From Camillea tinctor (Eukaryota; Ascomycota; Sordariomycetes; Xylariales; Xylariaceae), in NCBI GenBank assembly GCA_022578605.1, contig MU394089.1, positions 1 through 64,000 on the forward strand: a stretch of 64,000 nt of DNA, written 5' to 3'. This document shows, piece by piece, positions 48,540 to 60,815 of the stretch. Each line of letters begins with the position of its first letter. Position 1 is the first letter of the stretch. A model generated the notes under the pieces. That model was not told the origin of the DNA, did no database searches, and worked only from the letters and a program-made list of their open reading frames with translations. Position numbers and translations under genes: made by a program.

Positions 48540-50990
48540 ATGTCCAATACTATAACCTGCCCCTTCTGCGGCTGGCATACCGACACCGAATATGCCATAC
48601 TCCTTGTAAGTTTCATCTACGGATTAAAAATATTAAAGAAAAAAACACAACTTACACCCCGCCTCCCCCTTTTTCATTCATTTATTTATTTTATTTCATA
48701 TAAGGGGGTAGGTACTACTACTAGTACTTTAATAGTAGTAGCTCTTACGCATTGATAATATCTGATTTATTATTATTATTCATATACTTATCAATCTACA
48801 CATACGCTTCTTACTGTTTACTTATTTATTTACACTACTACTTGCCTTTCATTAACATATCCGCCTCTCTTTCTCTCCCGCTCATTTCCCCCTTCCCCCT
48901 TTCCCCAAAAAACTCACTTGCTTCAGAGCCGTTCCTTCTAACCCCCCCACGTAACAGCACATGGAAACCCAACATGCCGAGGGCACGTCCCCCTTTGTCG
49001 TGGACGGCTACTACTCCACCGAAGGCGGCGGGGGTGCTACCAGTTCTAGCGCCGTAGACTCCTCGGACGCCAGCTTCGGCGACGACGGCGTCCAGTTCGC
49101 CGAGTGCCCCGTGGACGGCTGCGAGGAGATCGTCACCCTCGCCGAGCTCGACGACCACATCGAGCTCCACGCCGCCGAGGAAGCCGCCCCGGCAACCGAC
49201 GGATACGTCTCCCCGTACTCCAACGCCACGGAGACCACGTACAGCGGCAGCGGCGGCGGTGGCGGGGGCTTGGACATATGGGGGCGCTTCTTCGGTGCCG
49301 CCGCGCCGAAGACGACCTCCCACCCCACGCCCTCGTCGAATCTGAGCTCGTACGATTCGTCCTCGAAGACGAGTTCCCCGGCTCCGAGCGGTGGAGCGGT
49401 GCCCCAGCGCAAAAGACTCGGTGTAAGTTTCCGGAAATCCCGGGCTAGACCGTTTCCCTCCCTTCTCCCCTTCTCCCCCCCTCTCTCTGGGATGGATTAT
49501 TTTTATTTTCGCGTGACCACGGGGGCTGACGCGTAGCACAGAAGGCGGAGCTGGGCAAGTACGCCCACGAGAAGCAGATGCCCGACTGGCTGGTGTCGCT
49601 GCTCAAGAACGGGAAATACGTGAGCGCGGAAGGTGCGTGGTTGTTGTTGTCCCCCCGTGTGGCGATCCGCGCGGAGAGGTCGAGCTTACATGCAGAGGTT
49701 CCCTAGGTGTGATTCCCGTGCTCCAGCAGCTCCTCGAGCAGAACCCCTCGACGGTGTGCGCGTGGCTGTGCCACCCGGCCGTTCAGCATATTTCTAAGCT
49801 GCGCAAAGAAGGTATATATTTTTCCCAGGTCACCATATCACTATAACCCCCCTCTCCCCCCCTCCAACATCAGTTGAATAAACAGGTTCCCGTCATATCT
49901 AACCCACACCGCCCTCGTTTTGTGACATATAGGTGGTTTCTGCGGGTACCGCAACATCCAGATGCTCTCGTCGTACATCGTCGGCGCCAACGCGCCCGGC
50001 GCAGAGCACTTCCGCGGCCGCATCCCCAGCATCTTCCGCATCCAGGACCACATCGAGAACGCCTGGGACATGGGCATCAACGCCCAGGGCAGGATGGAGA
50101 CGGGCGGCGTCAGGGGGACGAGGAAGTACATCGGTACACCTGAGGTGCGCGCGTTGTATCTATAAAAACGCTATTGCTCTACTGACACCGGTCTACTATT
50201 TTTAGGCACAGGCTATGTTTGGGGGGTTAGGAATACCGTGCGTACTTTTTTCTTTTTTTTTTTCTTTCTACATTTTTGTGTCCCTAACGATTTCTTGACG
50301 GGGGAGTGGTGGAAAGTGGGAATGTAGAGAAAAGGAAAAGAAAAAAGAAAAAGAGAGAGATACACTAACACGACGAACACAGGGTCGACGCTAGGGGCTT
50401 TAAGACAGACTTACCAATAGACGCCGAGAAGCTGCTCTTCGACTTTGTGCAGCATTACTTTGAGTCGGGGGCCTACGACCGGCGTGAAAAAGTGCGCTGC
50501 ACTGCGCTGCCGCCCATATATTTCCAGCACCGAGGTAAGTCCACGAAACCCCTTCCCCTCCCCCCGTTCCATCGCCTGGAACGAAATCTTTGTAGTCTGG
50601 TCTACTATGTTGTTTAAGACACGCAGGAATGGGGTTAGGGGAGGGGAGGGTGAGGCAGAACTCTTTTTTTTTTTTTGACGCTCATGATATCATTGAACAG
50701 GCCACTCCCTCACCATCGTCGGGTTCGAGAAGCACGCCGACGGCACGGCCGACCTGCTCGTCTTCGACCCCATGTTCCACGACCCCGAGGGCATCACGAA
50801 CCACGTCGGCCGGAGATTCCGACATAAGGCGCCGGATAGCGCGCTGAAGCCCTACCGCCGCGGGCGGAAGTACCTCAAGAAGTATAACGAGTTCGAGACG
50901 CTGAGGTATGTTGCTCTCTTACCTATTTTTTCTTTTCTGAAATGGTTATGTGGTGCGAGCTAACTCTCTATGTGTAGACTTAGAGTATAG
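48540..50990 (+). CDS. ZUFSP-like C78 peptidase (deubiquitinase ZUP1/Mug105 type)
   Basis: A papain-fold peptidase of family C78. Animal ZUP1 cleaves K63-linked ubiquitin chains and acts in genome maintenance. Exons are 48540-48605, 48958-49422, 49542-49632, 49707-49811, 49933-50144, 50206-50237, 50383-50534, 50701-50905 and 50978-50990, giving 446 residues. Two C2H2-type fingers are at the N-terminus: the first has Cys7, Cys10, His23 and His28, split by intron 1; the second starts CPVDGCEE. The catalytic Cys is in GGFCGYRN (about 246), the His in HSLTIVG and the Asp in VFDPMF. Intron 2 could alternatively use GTGTAA/GTAG, changing one or two residues. The last coding exon is 13 nt (completing LRLRV). 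Family call is strong; the exact ubiquitin-like substrate in fungi is not shown by sequence. Confidence 0.9.
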
Positions 50991-52154
50991 AGCGTGGGCG
51001 ATATAAGATGTTGGGTTAGTAGGGGAGGGGAGGAAGAAGGGGTTTGGTTTCGAGCCTTGCTTTTTATTGCTTGATGCATCATAGCGATCTGCTTTGAGGA
51101 GAAATGATGGCGAGGGAGATGAAAAGATGCCATGGGAAGGGGGGTTTGCTTAGGCCACATGGATTGACGGGATGTTTATATCATGAGAATCATGTTCTCC
51201 TCTGAGCGTCTCTTGTCCCGACGGCTGCTCAACGGGGATTGATTGATGAGTGGATTCGATTTGGCTCAGGAGGTATATGCATGGTTGTATATGTGTATCT
51301 GCGGTGGTGAAGGATGGGATATGGGATGAGGAGAAAATGATAAATAAAGCAAAGAAAAAAAGAGAAATAAATCAATAAATGAGCGTTGTTCAGCATATAC
51401 CCATTGAGTTTTTGCCTACTTAGGATGGCTAACTGTTTCTTGTCTACGGGAAGGGGTAAAAGGGGTTTATTAGGATTGGGGTTGATATTGAGATCGGGAC
51501 CAGAGTGGTTGGTGGTGAGGTGATTATGTGATTTAGCTGCCTGCCTAACTGATAGAATTATCTGGCGAGGTGTTTTAGAGATCAAGTGGTTCCTCGTCTT
51601 CGTCTTCCTCTCGGTCATAAATAAAAAAGGGGGGGGTTCATCACACAAATTCTTGACTTTTGTGCTTTGTCTTCATCCGAGAGCTTGCCGCTTTGGTGGG
51701 GGGTTAAGTAAGTGAAGGTGCCTTCTTTATTTAATAGATAGATACATAGGAGACGAGTGGCTAGTTCCATATATTTGGGAGGGAGGATTGCCTGTTGGAT
51801 GGTTTTGTTCATGAGGATGACTACGATTGCGATGATGTATCGCAGTCTTCTATGGCACCCTCCTCGGTCGATGGAAATCTCTCCTTAACCTTACAGGATC
51901 TATATACTATGCGTCCAGCCATTCAACTTTCTCTTATTGACGAGTACGTAGCCTAAGGGCTTTCCTATCGCTACTGGGAACCTTCTATCTTTTGAACTCC
52001 CTTTCTCCAGTTCTTGTTAATCAATCATCTACTTTGCTATTTCATCACCTTCTAATTTTTTTGCTCTCTGTAATTTTATTGGATCTGCTTTTGTTCCACC
52101 CTCTTCGTTTTTTCCCTTTTCATCCCGATGGCTATTTGGCCGAATAAACTGCTA
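50991..52154. other. Convergent intergenic region
   Basis: 1.2 kb between two convergent stop codons. It is low in coding signal and presumably holds two 3' UTRs. A 140-codon minus-strand frame at 51229-51648 has no recognisable domain. Confidence 0.45.
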
Positions 52155-53378
52155 TTACTCCTTCATGCCACCACCCTCGATCCACTCACGTAGCTTCTCG
52201 AGAGCCTTGTAGCGGTGTGATATCTTGTTCTTCGCGGCCTTGTCCATCTCAGCGTAGCTATTGTATATTCACTAAGCACTCAAGAACTATGAAGGGGTAT
52301 GCGAAGATCAAACCGGCTAAGTGGTGGGAAAGAAAAAAAGAAGGGCTAGGTGAAAAGAACTTCGGGATAGTATAACTTACGTCTGGCCTTCATACTCAAA
52401 GACAGGATCCCAGCCTAGGCGTATTAGGAAGGTTAGCGATGCATAGGATTCACGAAATAGTTTATAGGTAGGTTGGGTGGGGAGTGGGCCTAGTTTGGGG
52501 AGGTGGCTAGATGAAGGAACAACGCTGCATGTCCGTCATTACTAGCCAGAGAGGTACCCAAATATAAACAAACGATATACACATACCGAACATGGCTGGT
52601 CCCCGTGCTGGGACTATCTTGCCCTAGTGTTGAGGAATGCATTGTTAGCAGGCAGGATCAGGATCGGGCGTGCATATCATCTATATGTAGGAACCACAGG
52701 ACAAAGGAGCAATAGAATCAATCAGGGGTGACACGTGATAAGGGGTGAGCTTAATGAAAGAAGCTATGGAGGAAGAAAAAAAGAAACTAAGGAGAACTTA
52801 CATCTGTTCGTCCCTGGAAGAGGAGAACCTCTTCGCCGGGTCCCTTGGAGAAGCCAAAGGTGGCGACGGCCTGCGCTGATTTGTCTTCGTACGCAGCGAG
52901 GAGGTTATTCAGGCCCTCGTGGCCAATCGACTTCATGAACCACTTGCTACACGTCATGTTGAGTTAGTATTTCTGTTTTTTCCCCTTCATGATTTAGATC
53001 AAATATGTGCCCCTGTATCTCCTCCTATCCAACCTTCCCCCTTTCCCCTCATCCCATCCATCTCCCCCCAGGCTCTCCACAGTCCTAAAAAAGAGGAAAA
53101 AGATAAGGGGGGAAAACGTACATGTAGGGTCCAGGAAGGCCGCCGAGGGCGTTGAAGCACAGGCAGGTGTCCTCGACAAGCACGGGCCCGCCGACTAGGT
53201 TCGCGGCGACGCGGCACTTCTCGCGGGTGACGTCGTCGAGCTCGCCCTGGAGCTCGGGCAGGTCGAGGGGCTGGTTGCGCACCTCGATGCCGGCGGGGCC
53301 TTCGAGGATGGCTTTCACCTCGGCTAGCTTGTTGGCGTTGCCCGTGATGAAGTTGAGGATTGGTTTTGTTGCTGCCAT
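52155..53378 (-). CDS. ham1: Inosine triphosphate pyrophosphatase (Ham1)
   Basis: The enzyme hydrolyses ITP, dITP and XTP to monophosphates, cleansing the nucleotide pool in the cytosol. Minus-strand exons are 53378-53122, 52946-52802, 52623-52587, 52414-52381 and 52257-52155, giving 191 residues, the family length. Motifs include [12 protein letters not shown] at the N-terminus, [37 protein letters not shown] and the C-terminal [14 protein letters not shown]. Splicing at AT|C gives GPYIKWF. Exon 1 is markedly GC-rich. All catalytic signature positions seem intact. Identification is secure. Confidence 0.96.
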
Positions 53379-54098
53379 TTTTTTTGCCTCCTTTAATGTC
53401 TAGTGTTTGGGTTTATTCTGTGTTGGGAAATGATATGGGTGAGTAAGTGAGGTGCAAACGCTTAAGTATGTAGCTATGGTGGAGTAGATGATGTGTGGAT
53501 AGTTGATGGATAATGATTGATGCCAAGACTCTCTTTTTTTTCCTTTTGACTTCTCTAGTTTTAGAGTGAGTACTACTACGGAGTACTTATAAACTTATAA
53601 GCATTGACTAGATGTTGTAAAACGTTTAAGGGATCTTAGGTTTTGTTATCTGTCGATTGTTACCCCCAAAAATATCAAACAATACTATCTAACATTAAAC
53701 CTTCAAAATTTGGTCTTTCTATCTTTTCTTTTCTTTTGTGTTCGCCGTGTGACAACTCGGAGTGCCACAGGGCAGTGACACATCCGGCGATCTGCATCTT
53801 ACCCACTTTTTCCCCGGCACCTAGCGATGTCGGGCTATTAGCGGTTACTGCTGGCGTATGTTGTTGCTTATTACTTTTAACTTGGCTGGTTGATTCCTCG
53901 CGCTGAGTTAAATCGTGATAGTTGATTTGGTGTTTACGTCAACTCTCTTTTATCTATATCAGCATTTGATCCAGCAAACAGAATAGGTTAGCGGGTAACC
54001 ATGAATGAAACCAGAAACTGCTATCATACATCTTTGATCTGGTTGATTCAAATTATATCTCGTTTCTAGTACAATAGTGCGGCATATGCAATCCTAGG
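53379..54098. other. Intergenic
   Basis: 720 bp holding the ham1 promoter and the 3' flank of the methyltransferase gene. It includes an exact TACGGAGTA word at 53577-53585. No coding region is supported. Confidence 0.45.
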
Positions 54099-55558
54099 CT
54101 AAGCTACTTCCGCCTCGATCAAGCTCTCCGAGCCCATCTCATAACTGTAGATCTGCACTATTTTGAATCCTGCCTTCTTGAGCAGGTCTTGCCAATGCCC
54201 CTCAGTTCGTTCCCTCATCGCGCCTAGGACGAATACTAGCTGATCCATAGACGTGATCGGCCATGTGGCATGCTGACTGGGAACGATGATCTCGTTGATG
54301 AGCAGCTTGGAGTATCCCGGCTTCATCGCGGGCTTCAGCTGTTCGAGGATCCGGACGCAGTCATCATCACCCCAGTCGTGCAAGACCGAATGGAGATAAT
54401 ATGCGCGGGCATCTTTCACGGGTTGGGGGGTGAAGAAGTCGTGACAAGCCGATTCGAACACCCCTTTGGAACTCTCTATTGAGATAATTACCTCCGGGCG
54501 ATCTTGCAGGATCAGCTTGCCGGGAAGAGATGGATGTTTTTGCCTGAGCTCCTGGAGGTCGTGGCCCAAACCTCCCCCGACATCCACCAGCAACGCCTCG
54601 TTGTTGCTAGGATTGAAGCCTTCCCCAAGTTGGTCGACAGGATAGAACCCCGGATCCACCCAGGAGGGCTTTCCAGCACGATAGGCCGCCATGTAGTTGT
54701 TGAAGATTTGAAGGTATGGCGGATTCTGATCTAGCCAAGCAAAGAATGGCAGCTGCGTCTTGTGCGCGGCTTGAAAGGGGCCGTTCGTCAAGTCAGTAGG
54801 GTGCGCATACTTGATTGACTTCAGGTATTCAGGTAGACCTCGGAATGAGGGGCCTGCTACGTCGTATCTGCTCAGCAATAATTAACAACTTCGGTCCCGT
54901 ACTAGGAGTTTCCTATCTTGACACAGGAATGATTGACCAAATTAGTTGGTCATCAGCTTAAGAGTGACTTACGTGTAGATGATGCCATCTCGATACTTAG
55001 GCTCCGTCAGAGCGTTGCTTAGTGGCGTCGCGATGAATTTATCCACGCCGTCCTCACCCACAACGTTCATGGCAACAAGATGTTTAATGATTCGAGCTAG
55101 GCTTTCCATTAGCTTTCTATATTTATAGTCAATTCAGTGCACTCATGATTGCTTACCGATCAATACATCGTCAGCGTTGGCCTTCGCTGCCAATTCCTTC
55201 GCACTAAGACCTTCACCATTATCCCTAAGAGCCTCAAAAAGCTTAAGCTCAACCGCAATACGACAATGGGCAGCTCTAGCAGGCTTCCAATAGAGTTAGT
55301 GCATCGGTGTCATGGAAAATATGATAATTGGTAGTTTAGGAAATGTCATTTATCCCCACTGGATAACAGGTATCCGTAACTTACTTCCGCCCAGCCCATC
55401 CGCTGGATAGCTTCGCTAGGAAGCTCTAGGCTGGAAATGAGAGCTTGGCTGAGGTTGATGAGCTGCTCACGCGCTCCAGGCTTCTTTTCCGCATACGCCG
55501 CGCCGATCGTCTGTAGTTCCGACAGGATGGCCTCTGGCGTTCTAGACGAAGGTGACAT
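54099..55558 (-). CDS. SAM-dependent O-methyltransferase (fungal secondary-metabolism type)
   Basis: A class I methyltransferase of the COMT-like group used to O-methylate phenolic or polyketide metabolites. Minus-strand exons are 55558-55385, 55283-55157, 55096-54973 and 54867-54099, giving 397 residues. The N-terminal winged-helix dimerisation part contains ARAAHCRIAVELKLFEAL and ARIIKHLVAMNVV. The SAM-binding glycine loop is LLVDVGGGLGHDL (about 236-248), and the putative catalytic base is His in HSVLHDWGDDDC. Exon 3 was started at CTCGAATC because the two earlier AG sites give stops or a frame clash. The neighbours downstream are a membrane protein and a P450, but no synthase is in view, so the substrate is unknown. 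Confidence 0.9.
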
Positions 55559-57038
55559 GTTGTGCCTATGTTATTTCACAGCTTGGTCAAAATATAGAGA
55601 AGTGAAATTCCAGTCAGTTTTTTCCCACGTAGAGATCTCGAAATCTATAGAATGGAATGGTAAATAGTGTTCAGGAGTGTATAAGTATATTGTCTATATG
55701 AGTTTGTTCTAGGAGAGGGGATGTTGAGTAAGCTTTGCGGCGGGAAGAAGAAGCACAGGGGTAGATCAAAAAAAAGCTCCCAAAAATAGGATGTGCAATG
55801 CTGTTGGATCACCGTGCATATGTTGGTATGTACATAGCAGTGTATCTATCGGATGCGCGGATATGAAGTGATTCCTAATTGAATTAGAAAGCAACTATGA
55901 GAACGGATGACAGAAATCAGAACATTGACGAATATGACGACAATACCATAAGAACCCAAAATATGCCCCCTTACATTATGTACTATGGCCCAACATACGA
56001 GAAAGTATATAGCAAAATCAAAAAAAAGTATACTGCTTACGTTGCAGCTCAATGAGAAGCCAGTTTTGATGTCCCGGACCAACCTCCTACCAGCGGTACA
56101 GCATTGATAGGTTCACTGGGTCAGGTTAATAGTAGTGCCGGAGTGGTTCGTCCTATAGAACATGCATATTTGTCGGCATATGATCTCTTCAGTTCCTCCA
56201 TGTCCTGAAGTTAAAGTTGTTAAAGTTAGGACCAGGCATGCCAAACTGACAACCTGACAACCTAACAACGGGACAGCGGGATACGAACAGACGATGTAAG
56301 CAATTGCGGATCTCCGGTTGATCCATTGATAATCCATTGGGTGCAACATCGGCGATCTATGGGCAGACCATGGATCAACCTAACTAAAGAAGTCTGGTAA
56401 CAGGCCGCGATGCGTCAATCAGTTAGCCATTGCCAATTTCTCATACCATGTGATCTAACACGTTGACGGTCTCCGGTTTGGTAAGCGGAATCTCTAAATG
56501 GTATGTTTTAAGGTTACATGGTTTTTGTTGTATAGTTGAGTAAGAACGGAACTTAGCCTATAGAGCTATCTCGAGTTACGCAAATGGCAACTCTATAAGT
56601 CTTCCTTCTCTTCTCCACGATAAATGCAACCCACCCGAATCCACATATGCTCTCCTCTATGTATGTATGATGCATGCAGCCTTCACGCAACTTCGGAAAG
56701 ACCATGCATACCGTAGGATGTATTCGATGTCTAGTCTAACTTTAGCTTTCGAATCTCGGAGTGATGCGTCGGGGTTTCAAGCAATGCCGGCAGGTATGAA
56801 CATATGTATTAAGGCTTATACAGGCAACGATGCAGTCAAGTTGCTTTTCTTAACTTGTTCAACATCAGTCGTTAGGGAGACCATCTTCGTCCTATCACAC
56901 TTTGTTGACACGAGGGTCTAAACGTCAAGCTTACCTACCCAATCGCCTTACTGCCAGCTCATCTTATATTTCCTGCATATAGGTATATAGAAGAAGTTGT
57001 TGTTACATGCCAAAGCCAACAACAACAGCACCGACACC
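55559..57038. other. Divergent promoter region
   Basis: 1.5 kb between the O-methyltransferase and the membrane protein gene. A frame of 84 codons at 56667-56921 starts with ATG but has no recognisable domain. A CTGACAACCTGACAACCTAACAAC repeat-like run occurs near 56246-56270. No gene is called. Confidence 0.4.
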
Positions 57039-58216
57039 ATGGCTGTTGAAGACCGAGGTCCTGAATTGCTAGCCATCATCTGGGTGTTCACAATTCTCTC
57101 CATCATTGTTGTTCTACTGAAGTTTATCTCGCGCGCCCATATTCATCAGCTTGGTTGGGATGATTTTTTTATTCTCCTCTCTGCCGTAAGTTCCGGAGTC
57201 CGAAGATCCCCCCCATTATGTTTGGGTCTCTACCGAACTACCACTAACACTAACTATAGGTTCTTATAATTATCTGCACTTCGATTTTCACGTATGATGT
57301 GCATCTGGGAATGGGCAAACATGCTTGGGATATTCCACCTGACGAGTTGAGCGAGGTTGTCAAAATCAACTACATTGGCAACCCTTTCGGCATCATGGCT
57401 TACTCGTTTCCTAATATCGCGGTGGTTATATTGCTAGAACGTATCATGGTCCCCAACACATCCCGCGCTGTTGGGCTTTACACACTGGTTGTATTGCAGA
57501 GCATCATTGCTGCTATATCGTGCATTCTGCTCTTCACTCAGTGCACACCAACTGAATATCTCTGGAATTCGACTATACCGGCCACGTGCTTCCCAGCCGG
57601 AACCATATCTAAGTACTCTTACTTTGTTGGATGTATGTGTAGCCAGTACCGTTGCTTGCGTACACATGCTAATCACTGTAGCTTTTACTGCATTTACGGA
57701 GATCGTACTCGGCATCGTGCCCATTGCTGCCTTTTGGAACCTCCGGCTCCCGACGAAGACCAAAGTTGGCTTGTGTTTCCTCATGTGCTGCACGATATTT
57801 GCCGCCATTTGCTCTATTATAAAAACCACGAAGCTTGACGAGCTATCGAACCTGGAAGATTTTACGTATGGTTCGGTAGATCTCATTATATGGGCTATGT
57901 AAGTGCTCTCTTGATCCAAGCATCAATCCTCTCCCCTGATTTCTCACTCACATATTTCATTCTCAGTGTCGAGGCCAACGTGATTATCATTGCTGCATGT
58001 ATGCCTAGTCTAAGGCCATTTTTCAGCCATAGCTCGAGGAAACAGCAAAACTCCGAGAGCCACCCTTGGTTCCGTTTACCAAGTGCTTTTTCCACCTTCA
58101 ACTCCACCTCAAAGAAGTCGCTCATCCACTCGCGGCAGAGTAGTGCACATGACCAGGCAGGTATACGACCATCATATCACCGTGATGCAGAGCTGGGAAG
58201 AGTGGATGAGTGCTAA
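57039..58216 (+). CDS. Fungal rhodopsin-domain (Pth11-like) integral membrane protein
   Basis: A polytopic membrane protein of the large fungal group sometimes called Pth11-related receptors or rhodopsin-domain proteins. Exons are 57039-57185, 57260-57632, 57682-57898 and 57967-58216, giving 328 residues. Hydrophobic segments include LLAIIWVFTILSIIVVLLKF, VLIIICTSIFTYDV, a segment with VVLQSIIAAISCILLF, IVLGIVPIAAFW and CFLMCCTIFAAICSII, consistent with about seven spans. Family signatures are RAHIHQLGWDDFFI, FTAFTEIVLGI, KTTKLDELSN and VEANVIIIAACMPSLRP. The cytosolic tail is Ser-rich. What looks like a frameshift near 57633 is a 49-nt intron with GTATGT, TGCTAAT and TGTAG. Ligand and role are unknown; some relatives lie in metabolite gene clusters. 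Confidence 0.88.
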
Positions 58217-58946
58217 TCTTTGACTCGCTCGAGATATCACAATAACTTCTAAAAACAATAATAACTTATTTCATGACGTAATGTTCAATAATTAATGAAC
58301 TAAGGGACAGTGTCTCGATATCTCGAGTAACAAAATGTGATCATATGTGACAAGGTGTGCTCATATGTAACATGAAATGCTCCTATGTAACAAGTATAAA
58401 GATAACAAATTGTTAATGTCTTATCATTTTCCGGGGATTTCTTTTTTGCCTATTGCTATATTTCAGTATGGACTATCTTGAAACTAGTCGTATGAGTATA
58501 GTAGTATCGAAACCTAGGATGAGCTTCCTACAACTAGGCTGCGTGCACGTAGCTGACGAGTTGCATACTATAGTCATGTAAGTAATCGTAACTATTGACC
58601 TAGGTACCTAGTTGGGCGCTTAACTGGTTATCAACATCGTATCAATCCACAATTGCGAGTAACATTGTCCGCAGATCCCGTGTAACCAATTATAGTAATA
58701 GTAAGGCACACATGACTGACCTGAACCATAAACCAGTTGACCCTACTTTTCCACACTGACAACATGTCAACCAAACTAACAAGCTGTCTAGGAATTAGAT
58801 ATTTAAAGTACCTTGCGTTCGGCCCCTAGGTCTTTGACCACGGTCCCGGTATTCGGTTCCGAGTCAGATGTGAGCTATACAAATAAACCATGATATACGG
58901 CAGCTAGTTCTAATTTTGTCTTCCGAACTTCTATATTAGACAAAAA
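58217..58946. other. Intergenic
   Basis: 730 bp between two plus-strand genes, with three copies of a 20-bp tandem repeat (58331-58390) and the P450 promoter. No coding region is supported. Confidence 0.45.
58331..58390. repeat. Tandem repeat, 20-bp unit, three copies
   Basis: Three consecutive 20-mers resembling CAAGGTGTGCTCATATGTAA, diverged at a few positions each, upstream of the P450 gene. Confidence 0.7.
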
Positions 58947-60815
58947 ATGTCTTCGTTGGCGCGTTTTATGGAGTCGCATCTCCGAATGCCAAGTGCAACA
59001 GTACTTCTTTACATCATAGCAGGCGTTTCGGTGACATATTTCGTCGTCCTTGGAGTCTATAATCATTTCTTCCACCCGCTGGCCAAGTTTCCAGGGCCGT
59101 TCCTAGGCAGCATCACAGACTGGTATCTTGTTTATGTCATATGTTCTGTGCCCACACTTGGGTTGGAGCTACACAAGAAATACGGTATGCCATCAACTCA
59201 GGGGAACTAGGTAGTAAGACAGGGCGTTAACTCTCGTAGGACCTATCGTTCGGTTAGCACCGAATTTACTCTCCTTTAGCGATGCCACGCTCCTACCGCG
59301 AGTTTATCATCGCTCTGCGGATAAGCCTAAGTTCTACTCTTCGTGGATTTTCGGAAACACCTCTGCGATGTTCCAGTCCCTGAAGCATGAGGACCACTAC
59401 GCAAAGAAGAAACTCGTAGCACCTTGTGTAAGAACCTGTTGCCCCCAGATCTACGAGCCAGTTCAGCTGACAGCGCTTTGATACACAGTTCTCAATGAAT
59501 GCTCTGAAGGCGAACTATGAGGGTAAAATTGATGAACGGATCGACGAGTTCTGTGTCAAACTTCGCGAGCGATCTTCCATCCCGGGGAAACCCGTAGATT
59601 TCTCCGAGCATCTTCGGTTCGTCTTCCTGCACAGAGGCTTAATCCCCCCCTGACTGCTGACTAGCGTAGGTGGTTTCTCAGCGACGTCTGGAGTCATTTG
59701 GCCTATGGCCAACCCAAGGGCTTCGTAGCCCAAGGCCGCGATGTTCAGGGCCTCATGGCGTCGCTCCAGGGAATGTATAGCCTGTCAGCGAAGGCAGCAG
59801 TGATGCCATGGCTCGTCCCCCTGCTTCGAAATCCTTGGTGGCGAAAGCATGTGTGGTCTTCGACAAGAACCTTCAAGAACATGGACAACCTGTTCTCGGT
59901 ACGATTGCCACTATCGACCAATATGATAGTTTGACTAATTCACCTAGAACTATGAAACTATGATGGATCTTCGAAAGTCTAACAAAGGGCTAGAAAAGGA
60001 GAAACTTATATTTGATGAGTAAGGCCTCCATCCTCTGCTGTACTTACCATCCTCGGAGAGGGACAAGGGGGCTTAACATGTACCTATCTATTAGTCTCGA
60101 CCCGAGCAAAAACCCCGGCGAATACCAGTTCTCGCCCGACGACCTCAAAGCCGAAGTCATCACCTTCACGGCCGCGACCCTCGACGGCGTAGCGGCGTTC
60201 GTCTCGCCCTTCATGGACAACCTGCTCACGCGCCCCGAAGCATACGCGCGCGTCGTGGCCGAGATCCAAGCCGCCGACCGCGCCGGCGCGCTCTCCCGCC
60301 CCGTGGTGACCTACGACGAGACCGCGCAGCTGACCTACTTCACGGCGTGCGTGAGGGAGACGCTGCGCCGCGACCCGCCCGCGCAGACCATCCTGCCGCG
60401 GCTGGTCAGCCGCCCCGGGTACGCGCTATTCGACGGCGCCGCGCACGTGCCCGCCGGCGCGCAGATGGGCGCCAGCCCGTACATCATCCACCGCGACGAG
60501 CGCGTCTTCGGGCCCGACCCGGAGGTCTGGAGGCCCGAGCGCTGGATCCAGGAGGAGTCGGGGATGGGGCCCCGCGAGCACGAGGCGTACGTCAAGCGCA
60601 TGGAGAAGTACGGTATGTGGTGGGGGTACGGCGACCGCGAGTGCACGGGCAGGTACTATGCCCAGCTCGAGATGCAGAAGCTCTGCGTGGAGATGCTGAG
60701 GCGCTTTGATGTCAGGAGTGCGAATGAGGAGAATAGGTTTAAGTACGCGCGCTGGGCGGTGGGCATGTTTTGGAATCAGCAGATTATCTTCCGCGAGCGT
60801 GTCCGGGGTTCGTAA
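58947..60815 (+). CDS. Cytochrome P450 monooxygenase
   Basis: A membrane-anchored microsomal P450. Exons are 58947-59184, 59240-59427, 59489-59616, 59670-59898, 59948-60018 and 60095-60815, giving 524 residues. There is an N-terminal anchor (VLLYIIAGVSVTYFVVLGVY) followed by the proline-rich FHPLAKFPGPF. The ExxR motif is ETLR (373-376). The PERF-type segment is RPERW, and the heme loop is WGYGDRECTGR with Cys468 as ligand; the usual first Phe is Trp. The I-helix reads AATLDGVAA, lacking the usual acidic-Thr-Thr pair. The last exon is strongly GC-rich compared with exons 1-5. It resembles fungal pisatin-demethylase/benzoate-hydroxylase-like P450s, but the substrate cannot be assigned. Confidence 0.9.

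Noticed and set aside
48838..49539. 233-codon minus-strand frame
   Set aside because: It is the antisense shadow of the GC-rich exon 2 of the C78 peptidase; the translation is Gly/Arg/Val-rich without a domain.
55097..55156. Alternative exon 3 starts in the O-methyltransferase (AAAG or ATAG upstream of 55096)
   Set aside because: They create stops or need a different donor, while CCTAG|CTCGAATC keeps the frame and gives the family-like ARIIKHL.
56667..56921. 84-codon ATG frame between methyltransferase and membrane protein
   Set aside because: No recognisable domain, no clear coding bias; not enough support.
57600..57840. Apparent frameshift or pseudogene in the rhodopsin-like gene
   Set aside because: A 49-nt intron (GTATGT, TGCTAAT, TGTAG) between 57633 and 57681 restores the frame exactly, so the gene is intact.
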